Notes under the pieces: model-generated
Databases searched by the model: none
Seen by the model: only the letters and a program-made list of their open reading frames with translations
Told to the model about the DNA's origin: nothing
NCBI GenBank assembly: GCA_029865385.1
Contig: JAOUGX010000013.1
Location: 1-64,000, forward strand
Length of the DNA stretch: 64,000 nt
DNA from: Gammaproteobacteria bacterium
GTDB taxonomy: Bacteria > Pseudomonadota > Gammaproteobacteria > Steroidobacterales > Woeseiaceae
Direction: 5' to 3'
Made by a program: the position numbers and the translations under genes
Shown: positions 55,592-64,000 of the stretch, one piece after another
Numbering within the stretch: the first letter of the stretch is position 1
Layout: each line of letters begins with the position of its first letter

Positions 55592-56413
55592 ATGGCTGAG
55601 GAACCCGCGCAGAAAATCGACCGCGACACCATGCCCTTCGTCGCGCCCTGCCGAATGCTGTCGCCGTTCGCTCCCTTCCGCTGGCTTCGCCTGGGCATCG
55701 CCGATTACCGGCGTGCAGCTCAACTCAGCTTCGCTTACGGCATTTTCATGGCGACCATCATTGCGGTTGTCGTGGTGCTCGCGTGGACCTATGGAAGTTA
55801 CTGGTTCATGCTGGCGATGCTGGGCGGCTTCGTTTTCCTGGCGCCGCTCACCTGCATCGGCTTGTACGCGATCAGCGCGCAGATCGAACGCGATCAGGAG
55901 CCATCGATTGCGCAAAGCCTCGGCGAGGCCCTGCGTCGGCATTTCGGCAACGAACTCGTGTTCGCGCTGGTCCTGCTCATTATCTTCATGGTCTGGGCGA
56001 GGGCCGGCATCATGGTCAGCATCTTCTTCCCGGCAGACGCCAACCCAACGCTTCGAGAACTGATCGGTTACCTGACGATCGGCAGCGTCGTCGGCGCCAT
56101 GTTTGCTGTCGTTACCTTCTCCGCAAGTGCATTTTCGCTGCCGATGATCATGCACCGTGACGTCGACAGCGTGACCGCCATCGTTACATCCATCAACGCG
56201 GTATTGCGCAACAAACTGGCAATGCTGATCTGGCTCGCGCTTATCATGCTCGGTCTGCTGATTGGAACAGCAACGCTGTTTGTCGGCCTGATCGTCATCC
56301 TGCCGGTCATCGGCTACGCCGCCTGGCATGGCTACCTCGAGACGATCGATGCTTCGGCGTTTCCTCGTCACAGCGGCGGCATCATGTCCACACCAAGGAA
56401 GCGCACAGAATAA
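55592..56413 (+). CDS. DUF2189 integral membrane protein
   Basis: 273 residues with about six membrane helices. Family text: LGIADYRRAAQLSFAYGIFM, FVFLAPLTCIGLYAISAQIE and SLPMIMHRDVDSVTAIVTSI. DUF2189 proteins are often found beside cbb3 oxidase genes in proteobacteria, as here. Function unknown. It stands 41 bp after mtrB and 292 bp before ccoN. Confidence 0.85.
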   Translation: MAEEPAQKIDRDTMPFVAPCRMLSPFAPFRWLRLGIADYRRAAQLSFAYGIFMATIIAVVVVLAWTYGSYWFMLAMLGGFVFLAPLTCIGLYAISAQIERDQEPSIAQSLGEALRRHFGNELVFALVLLIIFMVWARAGIMVSIFFPADANPTLRELIGYLTIGSVVGAMFAVVTFSASAFSLPMIMHRDVDSVTAIVTSINAVLRNKLAMLIWLALIMLGLLIGTATLFVGLIVILPVIGYAAWHGYLETIDASAFPRHSGGIMSTPRKRTE

Positions 56414-56478
56414 GTCGCCTGCAATGCAGGCTCCTGCAGGGCACGACAGAAATTGTAGGAGCCTGCATTGCAGGCGAC
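56414..56478. repeat. 25-bp inverted repeat, REP-like
   Basis: GTCGCCTGCAATGCAGGCTC plus CTGCA (56414-56438) faces its reverse complement at 56454-56478 with one mismatch over a 15-bp loop; each arm also holds the internal palindrome CCTGCAATGCAGG (imperfect). No T-tract follows. The rest of the 292-bp gap (56479-56705) must hold the cco promoter. I find no FNR consensus there. Confidence 0.82.
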
Positions 56479-56705
56479 AGCCCGGCCGGTGCTGCATATT
56501 CCGACCGGCGACACGGCGTTATGCCCAACCGAGCGAGTTCTCCTTAGTCCGGGCGAATTGGGTATACCGGTGGGGCGCAGCTGCTGCGTTGAAGATCGGA
56601 ATCGTCGCGGTTTACCCTTATGGTGCCGTTTAAGCCGATCTGTCATGGTCGCGCCCGGCGAGATATGCTCGAACAGGCAAAATAAATTAATCAGGGCAGA
56701 GACTT

Positions 56706-58121
56706 ATGGATTTGCAATCAACTTACAACGACAAGGTGGTGCGCCAGTTTGCCATCATGACCGTCGTCTGGGGCGTGGTCGGCATGCTGGTAGGCGTGAT
56801 CATCGCCGCACAGCTGATCTGGCCGGGGCTCAGCCTGGATCTGCCGTGGCTATCCTACGGCCGGCTGCGGCCATTGCACACAAATGCCGTGATCTTCGCG
56901 TTCGGCGGCTCCGCACTCTTCGCCACGGCGTACTATGTCGTGCAGCGCACCTGCCACGTAAGACTCGCCTTCGACAAGCTGGCCGCCTTCACATTCTGGG
57001 GCTGGCAGGCGGTCATCGTGCTGGCCGCCATCACCTTGCCGCTCGGCATTACCCAGAGCAAGGAGTACGCGGAACTCGAATGGCCCATCGACCTGCTGAT
57101 TGCCGTTGTCTGGGTTTCCTACGCCGTCGTGTTCCTGACAACGATCGGCAGGCGCCGCGTCAAACACATCTACGTTGCCAACTGGTTCTATGCTGCGTTC
57201 ATCATCACGGTCGCCGTGCTGCACATCTTCAACAACCTCTCGATTCCGGTATCGATGTGGAAGTCCTATCCCGTCTATTCCGGCGTCGTCGATGCGATGA
57301 TGCAGTGGTGGTACGGGCACAACGCCGTCGGCTTCTTCCTGACCGCCGGCTTCCTCGGCATGATGTACTACTTCGTACCGAAGCAGGCGCAACGACCCGT
57401 TTATTCCTATCGGCTGTCGGTCGTGCATTTCTGGGCGCTCATTGCGATCTACATGTGGGCCGGCCCGCATCACCTGCACTACACCTCGCTGCCAAACTGG
57501 GCTCAATCCATCGGAATGGTGTTTTCCATCATTCTGCTCGCGCCCTCCTGGGGCGGCATGATCAACGGCATCATGACGCTCTCGGGTGCCTGGCATAAGC
57601 TCAGAACGGATCCGATTCTCAAGTTCATGATCGTTTCACTGTCCTTTTACGGCATGTCGACCTTCGAAGGACCGATGATGTCGATCAAGACCGTCAACGC
57701 GCTGTCGCACTACACCGACTGGACCATCGGCCATGTGCATTCCGGCGCGCTCGGCTGGGTCGCAATGATGACCATCGGCGCCTTGTATTGCCTGATTCCG
57801 CGGCTGTTCAACAAGGAGAGCATGCACTCGACAAAACTGATCGACGTGCATTTCTGGACCTCGACGATCGGTGTCGTTCTGTATGCCGTTTCGATGTGGA
57901 TATCCGGTATTACCCAGGGACTGATGTGGCGCGCGCTGAACGACGACGGAACCCTGACCTACTCTTTCATCGAAACAGTCAAATTCAACTATCCGTACTA
58001 CGGCCTGCGGCTGCTCGGTGGAGTTATCTTCCTCAGCGGCATGCTGATAATGGTCTACAACGTGTGGATGACGATCCGGCAGGTGAAACCGCAAGCTGTC
58101 GCCGTTATCCAGCCGGCATGA
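56706..58121 (+). CDS. ccoN: cbb3-type cytochrome c oxidase subunit I
   Basis: 471 residues, 12 membrane helices. Heme-copper oxidase text: [20 protein letters not shown] with a low-spin heme His, [20 protein letters not shown] with a CuB His, [16 protein letters not shown] with the His-His pair, and [17 protein letters not shown] with the heme ligands. It reduces O2 with high affinity and pumps protons. First gene of ccoNOQP. Confidence 0.96.
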   Translation: MDLQSTYNDKVVRQFAIMTVVWGVVGMLVGVIIAAQLIWPGLSLDLPWLSYGRLRPLHTNAVIFAFGGSALFATAYYVVQRTCHVRLAFDKLAAFTFWGWQAVIVLAAITLPLGITQSKEYAELEWPIDLLIAVVWVSYAVVFLTTIGRRRVKHIYVANWFYAAFIITVAVLHIFNNLSIPVSMWKSYPVYSGVVDAMMQWWYGHNAVGFFLTAGFLGMMYYFVPKQAQRPVYSYRLSVVHFWALIAIYMWAGPHHLHYTSLPNWAQSIGMVFSIILLAPSWGGMINGIMTLSGAWHKLRTDPILKFMIVSLSFYGMSTFEGPMMSIKTVNALSHYTDWTIGHVHSGALGWVAMMTIGALYCLIPRLFNKESMHSTKLIDVHFWTSTIGVVLYAVSMWISGITQGLMWRALNDDGTLTYSFIETVKFNYPYYGLRLLGGVIFLSGMLIMVYNVWMTIRQVKPQAVAVIQPA

Positions 58122-58131
58122 GGTGCATAGC

Positions 58132-58737
58132 ATGAGTCACGACAAAATCGAAAAGAACATCAATCTCATGTCGATCCTCATCGTCGTCGTCATCAGTATC
58201 GGTGGCCTGATCGAAATCATTCCGCTGATGGCCAGCTCGGCGGCGACCGAACCCTACGAAGGCATAAAACCCTATCCGGCGTTACAACTTGCCGGGCGCG
58301 ATATTTACATCAGGGAAGGTTGCTATGGCTGCCACTCGCAGCAGATCCGTCCGTTTCGCAGCGAAACGGAACGTTACGGACCGTATTCGGTGGCCGGGGA
58401 ATTCGTCTACGACCGTCCGTTCCAGTTCGGCTCGAAACGCACGGGACCGGATCTCGCGCGGGTCGGCAAGCGCTACAGCGACGAGTGGCATCGCCTTCAC
58501 CTGATGCAACCGAAAGAACTGGTACCGGACTCCAATATGCCGGCCTATCCGTGGCTCGCGTATGCAACGGTCGACGGCGAACTCGTCGCCAGAAAAATGC
58601 GTGCACTGCGCGTTCTGGGCGACCCCTACTCCGACGATGACATCGCAGCGGCGGCCGATGTCGTCAGTGGCAAGACCGAACTCGATGCGCTGGTCGCGTA
58701 CCTGCAGAATCTCGGCACCGTTCGATCGGCGCGCTAG
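58132..58737 (+). CDS. ccoO: cbb3-type cytochrome c oxidase subunit II
   Basis: 201 residues from the ATG at 58132. One membrane anchor ([20 protein letters not shown]) and one heme site in [17 protein letters not shown]. Family text [20 protein letters not shown] and [16 protein letters not shown] is clear. It passes electrons from CcoP to CcoN. Confidence 0.96.
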   Translation: MSHDKIEKNINLMSILIVVVISIGGLIEIIPLMASSAATEPYEGIKPYPALQLAGRDIYIREGCYGCHSQQIRPFRSETERYGPYSVAGEFVYDRPFQFGSKRTGPDLARVGKRYSDEWHRLHLMQPKELVPDSNMPAYPWLAYATVDGELVARKMRALRVLGDPYSDDDIAAAADVVSGKTELDALVAYLQNLGTVRSAR

Positions 58738-58749
58738 GGAGTCCGGACT

Positions 58750-58929
58750 ATGGATATCGGAATTGTACGCGGACTGATTACGGCGGCACTGCTCGTGCTG
58801 TTCCTCGGAATCTGGGCCTGGACCTGGAGTCGCAAGCGCAAAGTGGAATTCGACGAGGCGGCGCAGCTACCGCTGCAAGACGACAGGCAGCCGAAAAACA
58901 GAAAAGAAGGTAAGGAGCAAGCAACATGA
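58750..58929 (+). CDS. ccoQ: cbb3-type oxidase subunit CcoQ
   Basis: 59 residues: one membrane helix (LITAALLVLFLGIWAWTW) and a charged tail (EFDEAAQLPL, then a Lys/Arg-rich end). Position between ccoO and ccoP, size and the FDEAAxLPL-type motif identify it. It stabilises the complex. Stop overlaps the ccoP start (ATGA). Confidence 0.9.
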   Translation: MDIGIVRGLITAALLVLFLGIWAWTWSRKRKVEFDEAAQLPLQDDRQPKNRKEGKEQAT

Positions 58930-59807
58930 GCAGTGCGTTCAGCTGGTACATCATTATTGGCACGGTCGGCAGCATGCTCGCCTGTTTCTGGCTTGTGGTC
59001 TGGACCAACCGGCAGCGCGCATCGTCCGAGGAAATCAAGGAATCCGAATCGCATGTCTGGGACGAGGATGTTCGCGAATTGAACAATCCGCTGCCGATGT
59101 GGTGGCTATGGCTATTCATCCTGACGCTGATCTGGGGTGGCGGGTACTTTCTGTACTATCCCGGACTCGGATCTTTCGGCGGGCTCGGGTCCTGGTCGCA
59201 GGAGGAACAATACCTCAAGGAGGTCGCTGCGGCGGAATCCAGGTACGGACCGATGTTCGCTCAATACGGGTCGATGGATGCCGAGCAACTGGTGAACGAT
59301 CCGACGGCACTGAATATCGGCAAGAGCCTGTACTCGAATTACTGTGCACAATGCCACGGCTCGTCGGCACTCGGCGGACGAGGCTTCCCGAACCTGACAG
59401 ATGACGCCTGGCTCTACGGCGGCGAGCCCGCGCAGATCGAGCACAGTATCGTCAGCGGGCGCAACGGCATCATGCCGCCGCTGGCAGCCGTATTTGCAGA
59501 CGAAGCCGAGATCGATGCGATGGTTACCTACGTGCAGAACATGCCGGAAGGTATGGATGCGACCTCACCCGCGCACAGCAAGTACATGATGCTGTGTATT
59601 GCCTGTCATGGACCGGACGGAAAAGGCAACCAGGCGCTCGGCGCTCCAAGCCTCGTTGACAACGACTGGTTGTACGGCAGCTCTGCAGCAGAAATCCGCA
59701 AGAGTATCGTCGAGGGCCGCAATGGCGTCATGCCGGCGCATGGAAACCTGATCGGCGCCGACCGCGCAAGAATTCTCACTGCTTACGTGTACAAACTGTC
59801 CCGGTAA
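58926..59807 (+). CDS. ccoP: cbb3-type cytochrome c oxidase subunit III (diheme)
   Basis: 293 residues with two N-terminal membrane helices, the usual two-helix form (SWYIIIGTVGSMLACFWLVV and WWLWLFILTLIWGGGYFLYY). Heme sites CAQCH and CIACH with RGFPNLTDDAWLYGGEPAQI and PSLVDNDWLYGSSAAEIRKS. It accepts electrons from soluble cytochromes or the bc1 complex. Confidence 0.95.
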   Translation: MSSAFSWYIIIGTVGSMLACFWLVVWTNRQRASSEEIKESESHVWDEDVRELNNPLPMWWLWLFILTLIWGGGYFLYYPGLGSFGGLGSWSQEEQYLKEVAAAESRYGPMFAQYGSMDAEQLVNDPTALNIGKSLYSNYCAQCHGSSALGGRGFPNLTDDAWLYGGEPAQIEHSIVSGRNGIMPPLAAVFADEAEIDAMVTYVQNMPEGMDATSPAHSKYMMLCIACHGPDGKGNQALGAPSLVDNDWLYGSSAAEIRKSIVEGRNGVMPAHGNLIGADRARILTAYVYKLSR

Positions 59808-59815
59808 AGCGAACG

Positions 59816-60124
59816 ATGGCCAACAACGAGAACAACGGGACAACAGGACATGATTCTGTGCCCGGGTGGACACGCGATACACAGAAACTCGCTGTACTGT
59901 CCTGGATCTCGTTTCTGACTGCCTGCGTTTTCACGATGCTGTTTTTTGCATTCGTCGATCCGCTGGTGCTGGTTGACGCGCTGAACGTCAATGCCATCGA
60001 AAGCCGCAACGCCGGCTACGCCGTCGGCTTCTTTTTCTTCTGGGCGAACGGCTGGATCGCGGGCTGGTACACGCTGCGGCTGGTGCGTCGCAAACGCAGG
60101 GGCCCGGGCGCGGCCCGACGCTGA
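59816..60124 (+). CDS. small two-helix membrane protein between ccoP and ccoG
   Basis: 102 residues: a polar N-terminus, two helices (LSWISFLTACVFTMLFFAFV and YAVGFFFFWANGWIAGWYTL) and a basic tail (RRKRRGPGAARR). No heme or metal motif. I do not recognise the family. It lies 8 bp after ccoP and 8 bp before ccoG, so it belongs to the operon and may assist assembly. Confidence 0.7.
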   Translation: MANNENNGTTGHDSVPGWTRDTQKLAVLSWISFLTACVFTMLFFAFVDPLVLVDALNVNAIESRNAGYAVGFFFFWANGWIAGWYTLRLVRRKRRGPGAARR

Positions 60125-60132
60125 GTTCTGCC

Positions 60133-61524
60133 ATGAATGACAAAGCAGCCGGTGCCTACGAGTACGGCAATCTCTACCGCAGCGAAGAAAAGATCTACCC
60201 GCGGGAAATCAAGGGCCGGTTTGCTCGTCTGCGCCACATCGCGATGTTCCTGCTGCTCGGCATTTTTTACGTCGGACCGTGGATTCAATGGGACGGGCGA
60301 CAGGCCGTGCTGTTTGACCTTCCGGCGCGCAAGTTTTACATCTTCGGCCTGACGCTATGGCCGCAGGATTTTATTTACCTTGCGCTGCTGCTGATCATTG
60401 CGGCTATCAGCCTGTTTTTCTTCACAGCCCTTGCAGGCCGCATCTGGTGCGGGTTTGCCTGCCCGCAAACCGTCTGGACCGAAGCGTTTACGTGGATCGA
60501 ACGAGCGATCGAGGGCGACCGTGCCAAGCGCATCAAGCTCGACAAAGGCCCGTGGACCTTCGAAAAAGTTCGCAAGAAATTCAGCAAGCAATTTCTCTGG
60601 ATCGCGCTGGGCCTGTTCACCGGATATACCTTCGTCGGCTATTTCTCGCCGATTCAGGTATTGACAGCGGACCTGCTGTCATTTTCGGCGGGACCCTGGG
60701 AGATATTCTGGGTACTCTTTTACGGCTTCGCGACTTACGGCAATGCCGGCTTCATGCGCGAGCAGGTGTGCAAGTACATGTGCCCGTACGCGCGCTTTCA
60801 GAGCGCAATGTTCGATCACGACACACTGATCGTCGGCTATGACGCCGAACGCGGAGAGCCGCGCGGAGCTCGGCGTCGCGGTTCCGACCCCAAAGAGAAA
60901 GGACTGGGCGACTGCATCGATTGCACGATGTGCGTGCAGGTCTGCCCGACAGGCATCGACATTCGCAAGGGATTGCAATACGAGTGCATCGCTTGTGCAG
61001 CCTGCATCGACGCCTGCGATCAGGTCATGGACAAGATGGAGTACCCGCGCGGGTTGATCCGCTACAGCACGGAGCGTTCCCTGGAACATAAACAGTACCG
61101 CCTGTTGCGTCCCAGAACGCTGGTATACAGCGGAATACTGGCGACGTTGTGCATCGCACTGGTCAGCACATTGGCGCTGTCGAAACCGGTCATTCTCGAT
61201 GTGCTCCGCGACCGCAACACGCTCTATCGCGATGTCGGCAGCCGGGGCATACAGAACAACTACACGATCCGCGTCGTGAACAAGCATAATGTGCCGCACA
61301 AATACGCGCTGAGCGTCAGTGGCATAGATGGCATCCAGATCGAGACAGAGACCGAATTCCTGGTTGCCGGGGAATCCGTATTCACGCTGCCGGTTTCCGT
61401 TATCGCGCCGCACCAGAACGCGGGCGGCGGAAAGGTTATCGAGTTCCGCTTGAGCAGCCAGGACAGCAGCAACATCGTCATTGTCGAGGAAAGCCGCTTT
61501 CGCGGCCCGACAGAGGACTATTGA
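60133..61524 (+). CDS. ccoG: cbb3 oxidase assembly protein CcoG (RdxA/FixG)
   Basis: 463 residues; several membrane helices, two ferredoxin-like sites (CIDCTMCVQVCPTG and CIACAACIDACDQV), plus RIWCGFACPQTVWTE and EQVCKYMCPYARFQ. A C-terminal Ig-like FixG domain follows. CcoG acts in copper delivery to CcoN, reducing Cu(II) in the cytoplasmic membrane. Confidence 0.95.
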   Translation: MNDKAAGAYEYGNLYRSEEKIYPREIKGRFARLRHIAMFLLLGIFYVGPWIQWDGRQAVLFDLPARKFYIFGLTLWPQDFIYLALLLIIAAISLFFFTALAGRIWCGFACPQTVWTEAFTWIERAIEGDRAKRIKLDKGPWTFEKVRKKFSKQFLWIALGLFTGYTFVGYFSPIQVLTADLLSFSAGPWEIFWVLFYGFATYGNAGFMREQVCKYMCPYARFQSAMFDHDTLIVGYDAERGEPRGARRRGSDPKEKGLGDCIDCTMCVQVCPTGIDIRKGLQYECIACAACIDACDQVMDKMEYPRGLIRYSTERSLEHKQYRLLRPRTLVYSGILATLCIALVSTLALSKPVILDVLRDRNTLYRDVGSRGIQNNYTIRVVNKHNVPHKYALSVSGIDGIQIETETEFLVAGESVFTLPVSVIAPHQNAGGGKVIEFRLSSQDSSNIVIVEESRFRGPTEDY

Positions 61525-61525
61525 T

Positions 61526-61726
61526 ATGCAACACAGAATAGCCGAACAAGCGGAACCCTGGCATCGCAACCCCTGGGTCTGGCTGTTGATTGCAATCCCG
61601 GCTCTGACGGTTGCCGGATGCATGCTGACAATTTATCTCGCCATCGCCAATCCCGACTACCTGGTGCAGGACAACGCCGTGGAATCCCTGACGCCGGAGA
61701 ACGCGGCGCGCGACGCAATTCCCTGA
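61526..61726 (+). CDS. ccoH: short FixH/CcoH-like protein
   Basis: 66 residues from the ATG at 61526, one base after the ccoG stop. One helix in WHRNPWVWLLIAIPALTVAG and DYLVQDN, the start of the FixH family. FixH proteins are usually about 150 residues, with a periplasmic domain that is absent here, so this is a short form. No frameshift is seen: the next gene starts 2 bp later. Confidence 0.78.
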   Translation: MQHRIAEQAEPWHRNPWVWLLIAIPALTVAGCMLTIYLAIANPDYLVQDNAVESLTPENAARDAIP

Positions 61727-61728
61727 AC

Positions 61729-64000
61729 ATGTCGCAAGCGCTTGACTGCTTCCATTGCGGCGAGCCGGTCATCGATGCCGTGCCCGTTCTCGCGCGTGTC
61801 GGCAACCAGCAGAGACCGGTGTGTTGCGTCGGCTGCCAGGCCGTCGCCGAGTTCATCGACGCCAGCAAGCTCGGCGCGTTCTACCGATTTCGCAGCCGTC
61901 CGGATCCGGCGCTGGAACTCAAGCCGGAGCCAGCGGACTGGAAGCGTTACGATTCCGCCGATTTGCAATCGCGCTACGTGCACCAGCTCGGCGACTCGGC
62001 CGAATCGACGCTCGAGATCGGCGGTATATATTGCTCCGCCTGCGTCTGGCTGCTCGAAAACGCGCTGAAAGAACTGCACGGTGTTTTCACTCTCGAGATA
62101 AATCCGGCGACCCGTCGCGCGGTGATTCGCTGGTCGCCGTCGTTGATGCCATTCAGCGAGTTGCTCGCGTCCATTGCAAGAATCGGATTTCGGCCGAGAC
62201 CACTCGACCTTGGACACGCGGAAGATACTCAGGACAGGGAATACCGGACGGCGCTGAAGCGGCTGATCGTCGCGGCAGCAGCCGGTATGCAGGTCATGAT
62301 GTTTGCTGTCGCCCTGTATGCCGGTGAGTATTTTGGCATCGAAGGCAATATCGAGAAATTTCTGCGCCTGATAAGCCTGCTGGTCACGATTCCGGTCATC
62401 TTCTACTCGGCCCGACCGTTTTATGCCGCAGCCTGGCGTGGAGTTCGTGCGCGTGCTCCCGGCATGGACCTGCCGGTCGCCATCGCGATCTCTGCGGCAT
62501 TCCTCGCATCCGTCCGGGCGATCTGGATAGACCAGGGCGACATCTATTTCGATTCGGTCGCGATGTTTGTTCTGTTCCTCAGCGCGACGCGTTTTCTCGA
62601 AATGAAAGCGCGGCATCGTTCCGATGACTTCGCCCTGGCGCTGGCGAGGCTGCTGCCGGACACCGCCACGCGAGTAACCGACGGCAGGCAGGAAACGGTC
62701 GCGCTGGACCGGCTGCGCGTCAACGACGTCATCCTGATTCGCAGCGGCGACGTCGTGCCGGTCGATGGCGAAATGCGAAGCGGCAACTTGTCGATAGACG
62801 AATCCATCCTGAGCGGAGAATCGATGCCGGTCAGTCGTTCGGCCGGCATGGCGGTCCTCGCGGGTAGCATTAACCGCGGCGGCAGCGCCGAAGTCGTCGT
62901 GACGCAGACCGGCGCCAGCACCAACCTTGCGGAAATCAGCCGCTTGCTCGAGAGGGCCAGGGCCGACCGGCCACCCATAGCGCAGCTTGCCGATCGAATC
63001 GCCGGCTATTTTGTTGTCGGCGTCCTGGTCATCGCGACGATTGCCGGTCTTTCGTGGCTTGCCTGGCAGCCGGCACGAGCCTTCGAGGTCGTGCTGGCCA
63101 CGCTTGTCGTCACCTGCCCCTGCGCACTCGCGCTTGCGACGCCCGCCGCACTTGCTGCCGCGGCATCGACACTGGCGGGGCGCGGATTCCTGCTGGTGCG
63201 ATCGCGACTGCTTGAAGTTCTGGCCGGGAAACCGGTGATCGTCTTCGACAAGACCGGGACACTGACCGCCGGAAAACCGGAAATTGCGCAGACAACACTG
63301 TTGTCGGGAAATTATTCGATGTCCGAGTGCCTCGCCATAGCGGCGGCCCTTGAAACGGCATCCGAACACATACTGGCACGCGCGTTTGCCGCGCACTTTC
63401 GCCCGCAAGAAGTGGCCATCGACGCTGTGCGAATCGAGGCAGGACGGGGTGTCGAGGGACGCATCGACGGCATCCGCTGGCGTATCGGCAGCGAGGAATT
63501 CGTATCCGAACTGAGTGGCATGACGGCGTCGGACACGCCATTGGCGCAAGACGGTACGCTCGTCCTGCTCGGGAACGAACGTCAGGCTGTCGCGCGTTTT
63601 GACATAGGCGACGAACTTCGCGCCGATGCACCCGATGCGATTGCCAGCCTGGTGTCCGCAGGGTTCCGTGTCATGATCGCGAGCGGCGACCGCGTGGCGC
63701 CTGTGCGTCGGGTTGCAGAAAAGCTGGGAGTGAAGGAATGGCACGCGTCGTTGCGTCCGGAGGCCAAGGTTGCCCTGGTAGAAGCCATGAGGGAGCGGGG
63801 CGAGCTCGTCGTCATGATCGGTGACGGTATCAACGATACGCCGGTGCTGGCCGCGGCCGACGCTTCCATAGCGCTCGATGCGGGCACGGCCCTGGCGCGA
63901 GCCAGCGCCGATGCCGTTGTCCTCGGCAAACGCCTTTTCAGTATTGTCGACGCCGCTTCGATGGCCCTCGCCGCACGCCGTATCGTCCGGCAGAACATAT
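61729..64000 (+). CDS. ccoI: copper P1B-type ATPase CcoI/FixI (3' end outside window)
   Basis: 757 residues are visible and the frame runs off the right edge. N-terminal Cys sites CFHC and CCVGC, a metal-binding domain with IYCSACVW, then membrane helices. P-type motifs: TCPCALALATP near residue 463, phosphorylation site DKTGTLT near 507 and GDGINDTP near 700. It exports copper to the periplasm for cbb3 oxidase assembly. A ccoS gene is expected just past the edge. Confidence 0.94.
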   Translation, partial: MSQALDCFHCGEPVIDAVPVLARVGNQQRPVCCVGCQAVAEFIDASKLGAFYRFRSRPDPALELKPEPADWKRYDSADLQSRYVHQLGDSAESTLEIGGIYCSACVWLLENALKELHGVFTLEINPATRRAVIRWSPSLMPFSELLASIARIGFRPRPLDLGHAEDTQDREYRTALKRLIVAAAAGMQVMMFAVALYAGEYFGIEGNIEKFLRLISLLVTIPVIFYSARPFYAAAWRGVRARAPGMDLPVAIAISAAFLASVRAIWIDQGDIYFDSVAMFVLFLSATRFLEMKARHRSDDFALALARLLPDTATRVTDGRQETVALDRLRVNDVILIRSGDVVPVDGEMRSGNLSIDESILSGESMPVSRSAGMAVLAGSINRGGSAEVVVTQTGASTNLAEISRLLERARADRPPIAQLADRIAGYFVVGVLVIATIAGLSWLAWQPARAFEVVLATLVVTCPCALALATPAALAAAASTLAGRGFLLVRSRLLEVLAGKPVIVFDKTGTLTAGKPEIAQTTLLSGNYSMSECLAIAAALETASEHILARAFAAHFRPQEVAIDAVRIEAGRGVEGRIDGIRWRIGSEEFVSELSGMTASDTPLAQDGTLVLLGNERQAVARFDIGDELRADAPDAIASLVSAGFRVMIASGDRVAPVRRVAEKLGVKEWHASLRPEAKVALVEAMRERGELVVMIGDGINDTPVLAAADASIALDAGTALARASADAVVLGKRLFSIVDAASMALAARRIVRQNI

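Noticed and set aside
56479-56705. FNR box expected upstream of ccoN
   Set aside because: No TTGAT-N4-ATCAA match on either strand by eye.
61657-63744. 695-residue open frame antisense to ccoI
   Set aside because: Composition is Arg/Gly/Asp-rich without motifs; the plus strand codes clear P-type ATPase motifs throughout.

Overview
The window looks like one chromosomal contig segment from a gammaproteobacterium with moderately high G+C. Pointers are the TonB2-type cluster (DUF3450, TtpC, ExbB, ExbD, TonB, TPR), a complete Na+-NQR operon with ApbE and NqrM, a cbb3 oxidase operon ccoNOQP-GHI, and a hydrogenase in the order hynS-isp1-isp2-hynL known from purple sulfur bacteria. A marine-sediment lineage (Woeseiales- or Chromatiales-like) would fit, but no marker gene here allows a firm placement. 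I see no rRNA, tRNA, CRISPR array, transposase gene or transcriptional-regulator gene.

Layout. 1-10.1 kb: ordinary metabolic and transport genes (FAD oxidoreductase cut by the left edge, NhaC antiporter, glutathione transferase, solute:Na+ symporter, M23 peptidase coupled to a 2-oxoglutarate oxygenase, lipoprotein amidohydrolase, cupin, two small unknowns) with two intergenic palindromic repeats. 10.2-15.1 kb (minus): a TonB2/TtpC energy-transduction operon. 15.2-24.0 kb (minus): hypCABDFE for [NiFe] centre assembly, followed by a CPA2 antiporter and a fused phosphotransferase/P-loop kinase. 24.2-30.1 kb (plus): maturation protease, HupH-like protein, and an Isp-type (group 1e-like) hydrogenase. 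30.3-38.8 kb (plus): UbiA prenyltransferase, nqrABCDEF, apbE, nqrM and a CBS-domain protein. 38.8-50 kb (minus): a DUF2339-like membrane protein, then a cytochrome-rich region: NrfD/PsrC subunit, four-cluster ferredoxin, tetraheme cytochrome, NapC/NirT-type cytochrome resembling ImcH, an 11-heme cytochrome fused to a cytochrome b resembling CbcL, two paralogous diheme cytochromes, a HemW-like radical SAM protein and a SnoaL-like protein. 50.1-55.6 kb (plus): a full outer-membrane conduit of MtrC/OmcA, MtrA and MtrB type. 55.6-64 kb (plus): DUF2189 protein and the cbb3 oxidase operon, with ccoI cut by the right edge.

How it may work together. From about 18 kb to the right edge nearly every gene serves respiration. 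Hydrogenase, Na+-NQR and several candidate quinol oxidases meet at the quinone pool. Electrons could leave to oxygen through the cbb3 oxidase or to an extracellular acceptor through periplasmic cytochromes and MtrCAB. The reverse direction, oxidation of extracellular Fe(II) or another donor, cannot be excluded from sequence. The most distinctive feature is the pairing of Geobacter-like inner-membrane cytochromes (CbcL-like and ImcH-like) with a Shewanella-like outer-membrane conduit in one locus of about 45 c-type hemes.
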